Positions 1 to 7,278 of a DNA stretch of 9,839 nucleotides are shown in pieces. Made by a program: the position numbers and the translations under genes. The DNA is from Caryophanales bacterium UBA5732 (GTDB taxonomy: Bacteria > Bacillota_I > Bacilli_A > Izemoplasmatales > Hujiaoplasmataceae): positions 1 to 9,839 of the forward strand of contig DIGC01000093.1 in NCBI GenBank assembly GCA_002419445.1. Direction: 5' to 3'. Every line of letters starts with the position of its first letter. Position 1 is the first letter of the stretch. The notes under the pieces were generated by a model. The model did no database searches, was not told the DNA's origin, and saw only the letters and a program-made list of their open reading frames with translations.

Positions 1-2
1 GT

Positions 3-167
3 CTTGAAAGCGACGCTGATGAAATCGGCTTTAGAGATGATTTTATCTATAAATTCATCGAAAACAAACGTCAAGATATCAATATCTTAAATCTTGAAGA
101 ACAAGAAAGAAAACAATGTCTTCTGTTATTTAGAGAATATCAACATCAAAATAAAGAATTATATTAA
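3..167 (+). CDS. C-terminal tail of an unrecognised protein (5' end outside window)
   Basis: An open frame enters from the left edge and ends in TAA at 165-167, giving the last 54 residues of a protein. The tail is very hydrophilic: acidic at its start (ESDADE), then rich in Glu, Gln, Asn and Lys, and it ends KELY. It looks helical, with no Cys pairs, membrane segment or catalytic motif that I recognise, so I assign no function. It is convergent with the minus-strand purine operon and its stop codon lies directly against the shared terminator hairpin, so it belongs to a different transcription unit. Coding status rests on the uninterrupted frame, the plausible composition and the terminator directly after the stop. 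The identity is unknown. Confidence 0.6.
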   Translation, partial: LESDADEIGFRDDFIYKFIENKRQDINILNLEEQERKQCLLLFREYQHQNKELY

Positions 168-197
168 AAGCACTGAAAAAATTTTCAGTGCTTTTTT
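166..197. terminator. Bidirectional rho-independent terminator between convergent genes
   Basis: A near-perfect inverted repeat: GCACTGAA (170-177) pairs with TTCAGTGC (184-191), and the stem can close further through the A/T bases between the arms. It is flanked by AAAA (166-169) on the left and a run of six T (192-197) on the right. Read on either strand, the hairpin is followed by a U tract. It sits between the stop at 165-167 on the plus strand and the stop at 199-201 on the minus strand, so it plausibly ends both the left-hand gene and the long minus-strand operon. Confidence 0.9.
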
Positions 198-198
198 C

Positions 199-726
199 TT
201 ATTTAAGTGTTTGAAAATCAACTTCTTCATAAACTAAAACATTGTCAATTCTTTTAGATTCCATTACGGAAATTCTCGTCGCCGAAACAGTCATTTCTTC
301 TGTAACTAGACTATAAAGTGCTTCTAGAGAAATCTCTACTTTTCTTCCTAAAGTGATATGAGGGGTAAAATCAGTAGAGGTAATACTAACTCCGGCATTT
401 TTTAAGCAAAAGATAATCTGTTGATGCAGGGATTTAAGGACATTATTCGGTTTTACCTGTAAATGTACTAATCTTTGCGATGAACTATTCTTAAAACTAC
501 CAATCTTCCCAATCTCAAAATCGAACTTTTTAAAGTTGATTTTTTTTATCTCACTAACAATTCGTTTAAGCTGTAAGTCATCAACTTCACCGATATAATA
601 CATCGTTAGATGCAAATTATCATAACTTGAATAATTACCCTTAAACCCACTTGAAAGTTTTTCGATATCAGAATAGATTTGATCTTTGATTAACTTAGGT
701 AAAAGAATTGCAATAAAAATCCTCAT
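199..726 (-). CDS. thpR: RNA 2',3'-cyclic phosphodiesterase (ThpR/LigT family, 2H phosphoesterase)
   Basis: A 175-residue cytoplasmic protein of the 2H phosphoesterase superfamily, whose bacterial members open 2',3'-cyclic phosphates at RNA ends and can join tRNA halves in vitro. Both signature HxTx motifs are present: HLTM at residues 39-42, followed by YYIGEV, and HITL at 123-126 in the context FTPHITLGR. The length is close to the usual 175-190 residues. The N-terminus MRIFIAILLP is typical of the family and supports the ATG at 726, although no good Shine-Dalgarno lies 5-12 bases upstream; the nearest GGAG is about 16 bases away, inside the end of ygeW. Translation may therefore depend on ribosomes finishing ygeW, whose stop is 8 bp upstream. 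It is the last gene before the terminator. A purine-catabolic role is not indicated, and it may simply be a passenger of the operon. Confidence 0.88.
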   Translation of the reverse strand: MRIFIAILLPKLIKDQIYSDIEKLSSGFKGNYSSYDNLHLTMYYIGEVDDLQLKRIVSEIKKINFKKFDFEIGKIGSFKNSSSQRLVHLQVKPNNVLKSLHQQIIFCLKNAGVSITSTDFTPHITLGRKVEISLEALYSLVTEEMTVSATRISVMESKRIDNVLVYEEVDFQTLK

Positions 727-734
727 TATAAAAA

Positions 735-1718
735 CTATTTATCTCCCATTGTCATCGCCATAACGGCTTTAGCTGTATGGAGACGGTTTTCAGCTTCTTG
801 ATATACGATGGAATGAACACCGTCAATAACTGAATCGACAACTTCGTTACCTCTGTCAGCTGGTAAAGCATGCATGTATTTAACGTCTTTATCAGCTAAA
901 GAAATCATTTCTTCAGTGCATTTCCATGATTTATAACTTTCTAACAAATCGTCAACGACTTGATCGCTTTGATTATTTACCCACGAACCCCAATTTTTAG
1001 GGATAACAATATCAGCGCCTCGATAAGCTTCTTCCATATTATGAGTTATCCTGAAATTTCCACCGTTTTCTTTAGCGTTAAGCTTAGCTTTGGCTATCGC
1101 CCAATCCGGTAAATCATAACCTTCAGGGTAGGCTAAAGTAACATCCATACCATAACGTGGGAATAATAAGATTTGTGTAAGCGGAACGGAAATCGGTTTT
1201 TTATGCGTGGTTGCGTAAGCCCAAATAATAGAAACCTTTAAATTTTTGGTTTCCTTTTTAACTTCTTGAATCGTCATCAAGTCAGCTAATCCTTGCATCG
1301 GGTGATAAATATCACATTGTAAATTCATAATTGGGACAGTTGAATTCGCAGCCATTTCTCTTAAAAACTTATTACCAATACCCCAAAAACAATTTCGACA
1401 AGCAATACCATGACCATAACTCGATAGAATTATAGCTGTATCTTTGGCACTTTCTCCATGAGATAATTGCATTTTAGACGTATCCAAGAAAATCGCATGC
1501 CCGCCCATTTGCGCTAAACCGGCTTCCATTGAATTTCTTGTTCTTGTGCTTTGTTCGAAGAACATTAAAAAGGCATTCTTATTTTTTAAGTAATCAGTTT
1601 CTTCGTTATTGTAAAACTTTTGTTTTAACTCTTTGGAAACTTCTAATAATTTGTTGATTTCGTCTTTTGTCCATTCTTCTAATGTTATAAAATGTTTTCC
1701 TTTAAATAATGGTTTCAT
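735..1718 (-). CDS. ygeW: Knotted carbamoyltransferase, YgeW family
   Basis: A 327-residue member of the aspartate/ornithine carbamoyltransferase superfamily. The carbamoyl-phosphate loop STRTR is at residues 57-61 and the HPxQ motif (HPMQ) at 139-142, followed by GLADL. Signatures that I recall from E. coli YgeW recur here: NLQCDI before the HP motif (132-137), WAY with KPxSVP (166-179), GMDVTLAYPEGYDL (190-203), CTEEM (267-271) and MHALPAD (282-288). The ornithine-binding SMG motif of anabolic OTCase is not seen, so a role in arginine metabolism is unlikely. The protein is clearly shorter than E. coli YgeW (about 396 aa), and the usual HCLP motif reads HALP. YgeW has been proposed to remove carbamoyl groups from ureido intermediates of purine breakdown, giving carbamoyl phosphate; this is context-based and not proven by sequence. 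AGGAGAG precedes the ATG, and the ygeY stop is 9 bp upstream. Confidence 0.82.
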   Translation of the reverse strand: MKPLFKGKHFITLEEWTKDEINKLLEVSKELKQKFYNNEETDYLKNKNAFLMFFEQSTRTRNSMEAGLAQMGGHAIFLDTSKMQLSHGESAKDTAIILSSYGHGIACRNCFWGIGNKFLREMAANSTVPIMNLQCDIYHPMQGLADLMTIQEVKKETKNLKVSIIWAYATTHKKPISVPLTQILLFPRYGMDVTLAYPEGYDLPDWAIAKAKLNAKENGGNFRITHNMEEAYRGADIVIPKNWGSWVNNQSDQVVDDLLESYKSWKCTEEMISLADKDVKYMHALPADRGNEVVDSVIDGVHSIVYQEAENRLHTAKAVMAMTMGDK

Positions 1719-1722
1719 CTTT

Positions 1723-1729
1723 CTCTCCT
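1723..1729 (-). promoter_or_regulatory. Strong Shine-Dalgarno of ygeW
   Basis: AGGAGAG lies 4 bases before the ATG at 1718 (6 bases counted from AGGAG) and overlaps the TAG stop of ygeY. It fixes the ygeW start and is the strongest ribosome-binding site in the operon. Confidence 0.75.
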
Positions 1730-2936
1730 ATTTTATACTTTCAATATAAACGCTTGGAATTGCCGCATACATGGCGCAAGCAACTACAAGATGTTCTTTA
1801 TAAGTGATTTCATTTGGTGCGTGAGCTTGTTCTTCTTTCCCTGGTCCAAAACCGATACAAGGAATTTTATGTCTTCCCATAATTGAAACTGCATTCGTTG
1901 AAAACGTCCATTTATCAACTAAAGGCTTCTTATTAAAGAGATTTTCATAAGCTTTAACAGTCGATTGACAAACTACATGATCTTCCGGTAAAACCCAGGT
2001 TGGAAAATATGATTGGGTTGGATATACTAACCCAGTGTATGAAGGTTTAGCATAATCATACATTTCGACAACTGCTCCAGCCTTTTTAACTGAATCTAAA
2101 TCTTCGATTTCTTTAATCGCACTAAGGAATGTTTCTCCATCAGTTAATCTTCTATCAATTGAGACGGTACATCCGTCCGCTACAGCGCATCTTGAAGGCG
2201 AAGAATAGAAAATTTCACTGACGGTTAAAGTTCCTTTTCCTAAAAAGCGATTATCTAATAAACGTTTATTTAATTCTTCTAACTCAATTAAGATTGGGGC
2301 CATTTTAAAAATCGCGTTGTCTCCTCTTTCAGGAGCACTTCCATGACAAGAAACGCCTGACGTGGAAACCTTTATTTCCATTCTGCCGCGATGACCGCGA
2401 TAGATATTTAAACTAGTCGGTTCGGTAATAACGACGAATTCTGGCTTAATATGTTCTTCTTCAATTAGATATTGCCAGCACAACCCGTCACAATCTTCTT
2501 CTTGAACGGTACCGGTGATTAATAAAGTATAATCATTCTCTAATTTTAAATCTTTGATAATTTTACCAGCATATACCATCGAAGCCATTCCGCCTTCTTG
2601 GTCGGATGCACCTCTACCGCCAATCGTTGTTTCATCTTCAAAACCTTCATAAGGATTAAATTTCCAGTTTTTTATTTCGCCAATTCCGACTGTATCAATA
2701 TGAGCGTCCATCGCAATTAAATGTTTCCCATGGCCGATTCTACCGATGATATTCCCCATTTTGTCAATTCTAACTTCATCAAAACCAACTTTTATCATTT
2801 CTTCTTTGATTCTTTGAATAACTTTTTCTTCATCAGAACTTTCAGAAGGAATTTTGATCATGTCTCGTAAGAACTTAGTCATATCCGGCTCGTATTTTTT
2901 ACTTAATTCTAGAATTCCACTAAAATCTACTTTCAT
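1728..2936 (-). CDS. ygeY: M20-family metallohydrolase YgeY (purine-cluster deacylase/peptidase homologue)
   Basis: A 402-residue di-zinc hydrolase of the M20/ArgE/DapE type. Expected metal and catalytic residues are visible: H79 and D81 in MDAHIDT, the bridging D112 in GRGASDQEGG, the general base pair E146-E147 in TGTVQEED, E172 in TEP, and H372 near the C-terminus in AHAPNE. The dimerisation-domain motif SCHGSAPERGDNAI is at 196-209. Many stretches, such as RDMIKIPSES, GGMASMVYAGKIIKDL and DKWTFSTN, match E. coli YgeY nearly word for word as I remember it, and the length is the same (about 403). YgeY is part of the conserved urate/xanthine degradation set; a carbamoyl or acyl amide of a diaminopropionate-like intermediate is a plausible substrate, but the reaction is inferred. 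GAGGAA lies 5 bases before the ATG, and the upstream PLP gene ends 2 bp before the start, so the two are likely coupled. Confidence 0.9.
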   Translation of the reverse strand: MKVDFSGILELSKKYEPDMTKFLRDMIKIPSESSDEEKVIQRIKEEMIKVGFDEVRIDKMGNIIGRIGHGKHLIAMDAHIDTVGIGEIKNWKFNPYEGFEDETTIGGRGASDQEGGMASMVYAGKIIKDLKLENDYTLLITGTVQEEDCDGLCWQYLIEEEHIKPEFVVITEPTSLNIYRGHRGRMEIKVSTSGVSCHGSAPERGDNAIFKMAPILIELEELNKRLLDNRFLGKGTLTVSEIFYSSPSRCAVADGCTVSIDRRLTDGETFLSAIKEIEDLDSVKKAGAVVEMYDYAKPSYTGLVYPTQSYFPTWVLPEDHVVCQSTVKAYENLFNKKPLVDKWTFSTNAVSIMGRHKIPCIGFGPGKEEQAHAPNEITYKEHLVVACAMYAAIPSVYIESIK

Positions 2937-2938
2937 TT

Positions 2939-4297
2939 TTATTCCTCACGCATCTTTTTGATCAATTCATCATAGTGATGAATCTTTTCATATTCATGAT
3001 CCCAAAAGCTCATATCTTTCATTGAATCAAGGTATGCTTGGCTATAACCAAATTTCAACCAATCCATTTCCTTTTGATGAAAAAGTTTTTCTTTTTGTGA
3101 ATACGGACGATAATCAGTAATGTCTTCAGTGTTAGCTTTCAAGAAAATATCTTTAAACCATCTTCGCAAGACAAAATTCTCAGTTTCTAAATAACGTCTA
3201 TTTAAATCCAGAAGGACAGTTTCATAACGATCAAAACCATCAGTTGCGATAGTGACAACATTATCGTCAGGACCAAGTTTTAAATATTTAGCCATCTTTA
3301 TCGCTCCGATAATATTACAAATACCGGAAACACCAAATAATTCTTTCATTGATAAAGCCATTGATTTATCGATACCGTTTTCAACTAAAACATCAATACC
3401 GTCATGAATAAGTTTTAAACCTTGTACCGATTCTTCATCTTTAATCAAACAGATAAAATCGGTATTTAATACATTATGAATCAAAGTACACATCTTATCG
3501 CCGATACCTTCAATTCGGTGTTGTCCCCTACCGCCATTCATCAATGTCGAACATTCATATGGTTCTAAGGCAACGACTTTAGCCTCAGGGAAAAACTTCT
3601 TGATTTGATCGCCTGCAGCTAGAGTTCCTGCAGAACCAGGAGCTGATGTAAAGCAAGCAATCCGGCCATTTCCAACACCTTGCACGGCTTCGACACAGGC
3701 ATTGCCAGTGACATGACGATGGAAGCGATAATTAGGTAATAATTCAAACTGAGCTAAAGAACGGTTCTTAGGATTTTTCTTTAATTCGAAAGTTCTTTCC
3801 AAAGTTAAGATAACGTCAGATTCTGTTCCGGGAGTAAGATCTAATTTAGCTCCGTACTTTTCAATTCTTTGATATCTTTCTTTACTCATGTTATCAGGCA
3901 TGATAACGATCGAATCAAAATTCATCAAATTACAAATGTAAGAAACACCAATCCCAAAGTTACCGGTTGAAGGTCCTAAGATCGTATGCTTACCAGGAAT
4001 GATAGTTTGATCGACACAACCTTCAATTAAAGTTGAATATGCTGGACCAACTTTGTGTGAACCAGAAGGATAATATTTTCCTAATAATACGACGATATTA
4101 CAATCAACTCCAGTTAATGCTTTTGGTAAGATGATTTTATGAACTTGATTCGACTCATCTTTCCAATTAATATTAAAGAGATTAATTGGATCAAGTTCAT
4201 TTTCTTTGTTCTTTAATGCTTTTTCTCTGATTTTCGGATCGATATGAGAAGGATGAGCCATTTCATCATATGTGGGTCCAAAGGGTATTTTACTCAT
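2939..4297 (-). CDS. Fold-type II PLP-dependent enzyme, cysteine-synthase-like, with C-terminal extension
   Basis: A 452-residue member of the cysteine synthase/threonine dehydratase superfamily with an atypical sequence. The probable Schiff-base lysine is K82 in PSGSHKVGPAY; the substrate loop STGNFG is at 110-115; MPDNMSKER followed by YGA is at 133-150; the phosphate-binding loop is SAPGSAGT (218-225) in place of the usual Gly-rich GTGGT; RIEGIGDKM is at 261-269; and TDGFDRY (352-358) matches the end of the cysteine-synthase core. About 90 charged and aromatic residues (roughly 362-452, with WFKDIF, DMSFWDHEYEKIHHY) follow the core and are not expected in CysK. It does not resemble YgeX. 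A beta-elimination or replacement on a C3 diamino or ureido acid made from purines is likely, but the substrate is unknown. AGAGGA lies 8 bases before the ATG, and the start overlaps the preceding gene by 8 bp (ATGAGTAA). Confidence 0.8.
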   Translation of the reverse strand: MSKIPFGPTYDEMAHPSHIDPKIREKALKNKENELDPINLFNINWKDESNQVHKIILPKALTGVDCNIVVLLGKYYPSGSHKVGPAYSTLIEGCVDQTIIPGKHTILGPSTGNFGIGVSYICNLMNFDSIVIMPDNMSKERYQRIEKYGAKLDLTPGTESDVILTLERTFELKKNPKNRSLAQFELLPNYRFHRHVTGNACVEAVQGVGNGRIACFTSAPGSAGTLAAGDQIKKFFPEAKVVALEPYECSTLMNGGRGQHRIEGIGDKMCTLIHNVLNTDFICLIKDEESVQGLKLIHDGIDVLVENGIDKSMALSMKELFGVSGICNIIGAIKMAKYLKLGPDDNVVTIATDGFDRYETVLLDLNRRYLETENFVLRRWFKDIFLKANTEDITDYRPYSQKEKLFHQKEMDWLKFGYSQAYLDSMKDMSFWDHEYEKIHHYDELIKKMREE

Positions 4298-5546
4298 TTT
4301 TTAAGTCCTCTTTTCTTGTCTTTATATATCCTATTAAATCTTCTAGATTATCATCAAGAAGAATTGGTTCCTCGATATACTTTAATGCATTGGAAGTGTC
4401 TTTTAATCCATTACCGGTAATTATAACAGTGACAGTTTCATTTTGTTTAATTAACTTATTAATAATTGCCTTTTTATATCCAGCAAAACTCGCTGCGGCA
4501 GCGGGTTCAGCGAAAATGCCTTCGGCTTTACCCAACTCTTTCATTCCTTGCATAATTTCTTCATCGCTAACAGCGATAAACTCGCCTAAACTTTTCTTCA
4601 CGGCGTCTAGTCCTTTAACAGGGTTTCTAGGAATACCAACTGCGATCGAGTCAGCGATTGTATTTTCTTCTGTTTCTTCTAATTCTCCGCCTTTTTTAAA
4701 AGCATCACAAAACGGCGAACACCCTTCACTTTGGACTCCGAGGATTTTAGGGATTTTCTTGATCATACCTAAACGATATAAATCATAAAAACCTTTATAT
4801 ACTCCACCGATTGTACAGCCGTCGCCGACGGACACAACTACCCAATCAGTAGGATTAAATTCTAACTGTTCCGCTATTTCTAAAGCAACAGTTTTCTTAC
4901 CTTCTATCAAATTAGGATTAATAGCGGCGTTACGGTTATACCAATTAAAATGCTCGATAGCTTTTTTTGATAAATTATATGTTTTTTTATAATCGCCATT
5001 TACCTTGATCACGGTAGCGCCAAATACTAATAATTGTGATAGTTTACCTAGAGGCGCTCTTTTAGGAACGAAAATTACGGTTTTAATCCCTAATCTTGCG
5101 GCATTGCCAGCTAATGAAGAAGCTGCATTACCGGTTGACGAACACGCTATTGTTGTTTGTCCAAGTTCTAAAGCTTTTACGCAGGCAATGATGCTCGCTC
5201 GATCCTTTAATGATTGGGTTGGATTTTGTCCATCATCTTTAAAATAGAGAGCTTTAGAACCATACTTCTTCATAACATTATTGCTTCTTAAAAGCGGTGT
5301 CCAGCCTACTCTTAGTGTATTCTTAGTAAACTCTTCATTTACGGGTAACAACGGAAGGTAACGCCAAATTGAAAAGTCAAAATTCTTTTTTAATTTCTCT
5401 TCACTAAAAACTTTCTTGATTTTATCATAATCGTATTCAATATCAAGAATGCCCGAATCACCACAACTTGGACAGACTAACATTTCTTTTTTTGTTTCGT
5501 AAAATTCATTACAAACAGTACAATGATATCCAATAGTATAACTCAT
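4290..5546 (-). CDS. Threonine-synthase-family PLP enzyme in a purine-catabolic context
   Basis: A 418-residue fold-type II PLP enzyme with the architecture of the short threonine synthases. An N-terminal zinc-ribbon-like part carries C9-x2-C12 and C25-x2-C28. K114 in NPTQSLKDRA is the probable PLP lysine (the usual motif is SFKDR). SSTGNAA is at 136-142, the phosphate loop GDGCTIGGV at 241-249, FAEPAAAAS at 345-353, and TGNGLKD at 377-383, the last being highly characteristic of ThrC. By homology it would be annotated threonine synthase (O-phosphohomoserine to threonine), but no hom or thrB is nearby. It lies between adenine deaminase and a second PLP enzyme in a catabolic operon, so a lyase or replacement reaction on a purine-derived amino acid is equally possible. 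The ATG is 3 bp after the ade stop, with only a weak Shine-Dalgarno, which suggests translational coupling. Its end overlaps the next gene by 8 bp. Confidence 0.8.
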   Translation of the reverse strand: MSYTIGYHCTVCNEFYETKKEMLVCPSCGDSGILDIEYDYDKIKKVFSEEKLKKNFDFSIWRYLPLLPVNEEFTKNTLRVGWTPLLRSNNVMKKYGSKALYFKDDGQNPTQSLKDRASIIACVKALELGQTTIACSSTGNAASSLAGNAARLGIKTVIFVPKRAPLGKLSQLLVFGATVIKVNGDYKKTYNLSKKAIEHFNWYNRNAAINPNLIEGKKTVALEIAEQLEFNPTDWVVVSVGDGCTIGGVYKGFYDLYRLGMIKKIPKILGVQSEGCSPFCDAFKKGGELEETEENTIADSIAVGIPRNPVKGLDAVKKSLGEFIAVSDEEIMQGMKELGKAEGIFAEPAAAASFAGYKKAIINKLIKQNETVTVIITGNGLKDTSNALKYIEEPILLDDNLEDLIGYIKTRKEDLKNE

Positions 5547-5549
5547 TAC

Positions 5550-7265
5550 TTACACGCTCGCTTCTAGAGGAATTATTTGAAATTTTTTAACGTCAAACAA
5601 ACCTTGATCGGTTACTTTTAAATCTGGGATTACTGCCAATGATAAAAACGCTAATTGTAGTATCGGATCTTCGATTTCAATGTTTACGCCAAGATTTCTT
5701 AATAATTGTTCTAAATTCAGCAATTTCTTTTCGACATAATCCAAAGTATTAAGCGACATTAATCCGCCAACTTCTAAAGGCAGAAATTCCAAAACCTTAG
5801 CATTCGATACAAGAACAATTCCCCCGCCGATTTCAGAAATCTTGTTTATAGCTTTGTCCATATCGAAATCATTATCACCAATACAAATCAGATTATGGGA
5901 ATCATGAGAAATCGTCATGGCTAAACTAGCATTCTTCAAACCATAACCATTAACAATTGCTTTTCCAATATTACCACTTTTAAAGTGTCTTTCAATAACA
6001 CATAATTTTAGTAAATCAGTGTTATCTTTTGGATAAAAACAACCATTGTCTAAAACTACAGTTTCAACTAGTTTGGTAGTTGTTACATTATTCTTAATCA
6101 AGCCAATGACATTGACTCTATTTGAAGATAAAGGAAACTCCAAATCTTTTCTTTGATATTTAATTTTTACCGTATCCATGACCAAACTTTCGACGACATT
6201 TTCTGTTTTAAAGTTTGGTAATTTATTTTCAGCAACCTTAATACCGTCTTTATAAACGACATCAATATCGATTTCCTTTAAACTTTTGAATAAGACAAAA
6301 TCAGCCTTTCTGCCTGGCGATATCGCGCCAACATTCTTTAAATTATAACAATTGGCAATATTGATTGTAGCCATAGATATCGCTTCAATTGGCTCTATCC
6401 CGTTTTTAATCGCAATATTGATATTATTGTCGATATGTCCGATTTTCTTAATATCACTTGGATGCAGATCATCGGAACAAAACAAAATTCTACTATAATA
6501 TTTTTGATTTAGTCCCGGTAATAAATCACTAACGTTTTTAGTTTGCGAACCTTCACGTAGGTGAATATACATCCCTCTTTTTACCTTTTCTATCAATTCC
6601 AAAGGAGTCGTACATTCATGGTCGGTTTCAACGCCAGATAGGACATAAGCATTTAAATCCTTGTCAACGACATTAGGAGCGTGACCGTCAATAGTTTTGT
6701 TTTTGAATGTTTCAATCTTCGCTAAGACTTCCTCATCACCATTTATCGTGCCTGGATAATCCATCATTTCTCCTAAACCTAAGACTTTTTCGTTATCCAG
6801 ATATTTTTTGATCATCTTAGCATTTAAAGTTGCTCCAGATGTTTCAAACTTTGTCGATGGAACACAGGAAGGAATCATCATAAAAACATCAAGCGGTGCT
6901 TTTAAAGCAGTTTTTAACATATAATCAATGCCAGCTAATCCACAGACATTAGCTATTTCATGGCAATCAGCGACAACCGAAGTTGTCCCTCTAGGCATCA
7001 CCGCTAAAGCATAATTATTGGGAACTAACATGCTTGATTCAATATGAACGTGACCGTCAATAAAACCCGGTGCTAAATAATAGCCCGTGTAATCATACTC
7101 TACTTTACCTTTATAATCACCGATACCAACGATTATTCCTTGTGAAATAGCTAAATTACCTTCATCGATATCCTTAGTAAAAACATTGATTATTTTAGCG
7201 TTTTTTATAACAATATCAGCTAGTTCAATACCCCTAGCTACTTTTAAAAGTTTTCTCTTATCCAA
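5550..7265 (-). CDS. ade: Adenine deaminase (adenine to hypoxanthine + ammonia)
   Basis: A 571-residue amidohydrolase-superfamily enzyme of AdeC/YicP type (the family is usually 570-590 aa). Numbering from the TTG at 7265: metal motif HVH (H72, H74) in PGFIDGHVHIESSM, CHE at 101-103, E166 in GLGEMMD, H195 in DGHAP, H216 in TDHECTT, and D265-D266 in CSDDLHPSD. The typical C-terminal domain ends with LPLEVGGLMS and a long conserved tail. The frame stays open upstream to another TTG at 7295, inside the FAD-subunit gene, but the TTG at 7265 has GAGGTG 6 bases before it and gives the usual family N-terminus (KLLKVARG followed by ADIVIKNAKIINVF). It feeds hypoxanthine to the xanthine dehydrogenase encoded directly upstream. 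The FAD-subunit gene ends 13 bp before this start. Confidence 0.92.
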   Translation of the reverse strand: MDKRKLLKVARGIELADIVIKNAKIINVFTKDIDEGNLAISQGIIVGIGDYKGKVEYDYTGYYLAPGFIDGHVHIESSMLVPNNYALAVMPRGTTSVVADCHEIANVCGLAGIDYMLKTALKAPLDVFMMIPSCVPSTKFETSGATLNAKMIKKYLDNEKVLGLGEMMDYPGTINGDEEVLAKIETFKNKTIDGHAPNVVDKDLNAYVLSGVETDHECTTPLELIEKVKRGMYIHLREGSQTKNVSDLLPGLNQKYYSRILFCSDDLHPSDIKKIGHIDNNINIAIKNGIEPIEAISMATINIANCYNLKNVGAISPGRKADFVLFKSLKEIDIDVVYKDGIKVAENKLPNFKTENVVESLVMDTVKIKYQRKDLEFPLSSNRVNVIGLIKNNVTTTKLVETVVLDNGCFYPKDNTDLLKLCVIERHFKSGNIGKAIVNGYGLKNASLAMTISHDSHNLICIGDNDFDMDKAINKISEIGGGIVLVSNAKVLEFLPLEVGGLMSLNTLDYVEKKLLNLEQLLRNLGVNIEIEDPILQLAFLSLAVIPDLKVTDQGLFDVKKFQIIPLEASV

Positions 7266-7271
7266 AAAGTA

Positions 7272-7277
7272 CACCTC
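7272..7277 (-). promoter_or_regulatory. Shine-Dalgarno that selects the TTG start of ade
   Basis: GAGGTG lies 6 bases before the TTG at 7265, in the short gap after the TAA stop of the FAD-subunit gene. The farther TTG at 7295 has no comparable site, so this element favours a 571-residue rather than a 581-residue adenine deaminase. Confidence 0.7.
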
Positions 7278-7278
7278 A

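Noticed and set aside
725..730. TATAAT on the minus strand just before thpR
   Set aside because: It overlaps the thpR ATG, so a transcript initiated from it would begin downstream of the start codon; no convincing -35 element. Treated as chance in AT-rich DNA.
735..1718. Annotation as ornithine carbamoyltransferase of arginine biosynthesis or the arginine deiminase pathway
   Set aside because: YgeW-specific motifs and the xdh/ade/ygeY neighbourhood are present, while arginine genes and the SMG ornithine motif are not seen.
4270..4788. Plus-strand open frame of 172 codons
   Set aside because: It lies wholly opposite the well-supported ThrC-like gene and the start of the next gene. The protein is Ser/Ile/Pro-rich low-complexity sequence without motifs, and no ribosome-binding site stands out.
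5005..5247. Plus-strand open frame of 80 codons
   Set aside because: It is antisense to the conserved PLP core of the ThrC-like enzyme and is explained by the codon constraints of that gene.
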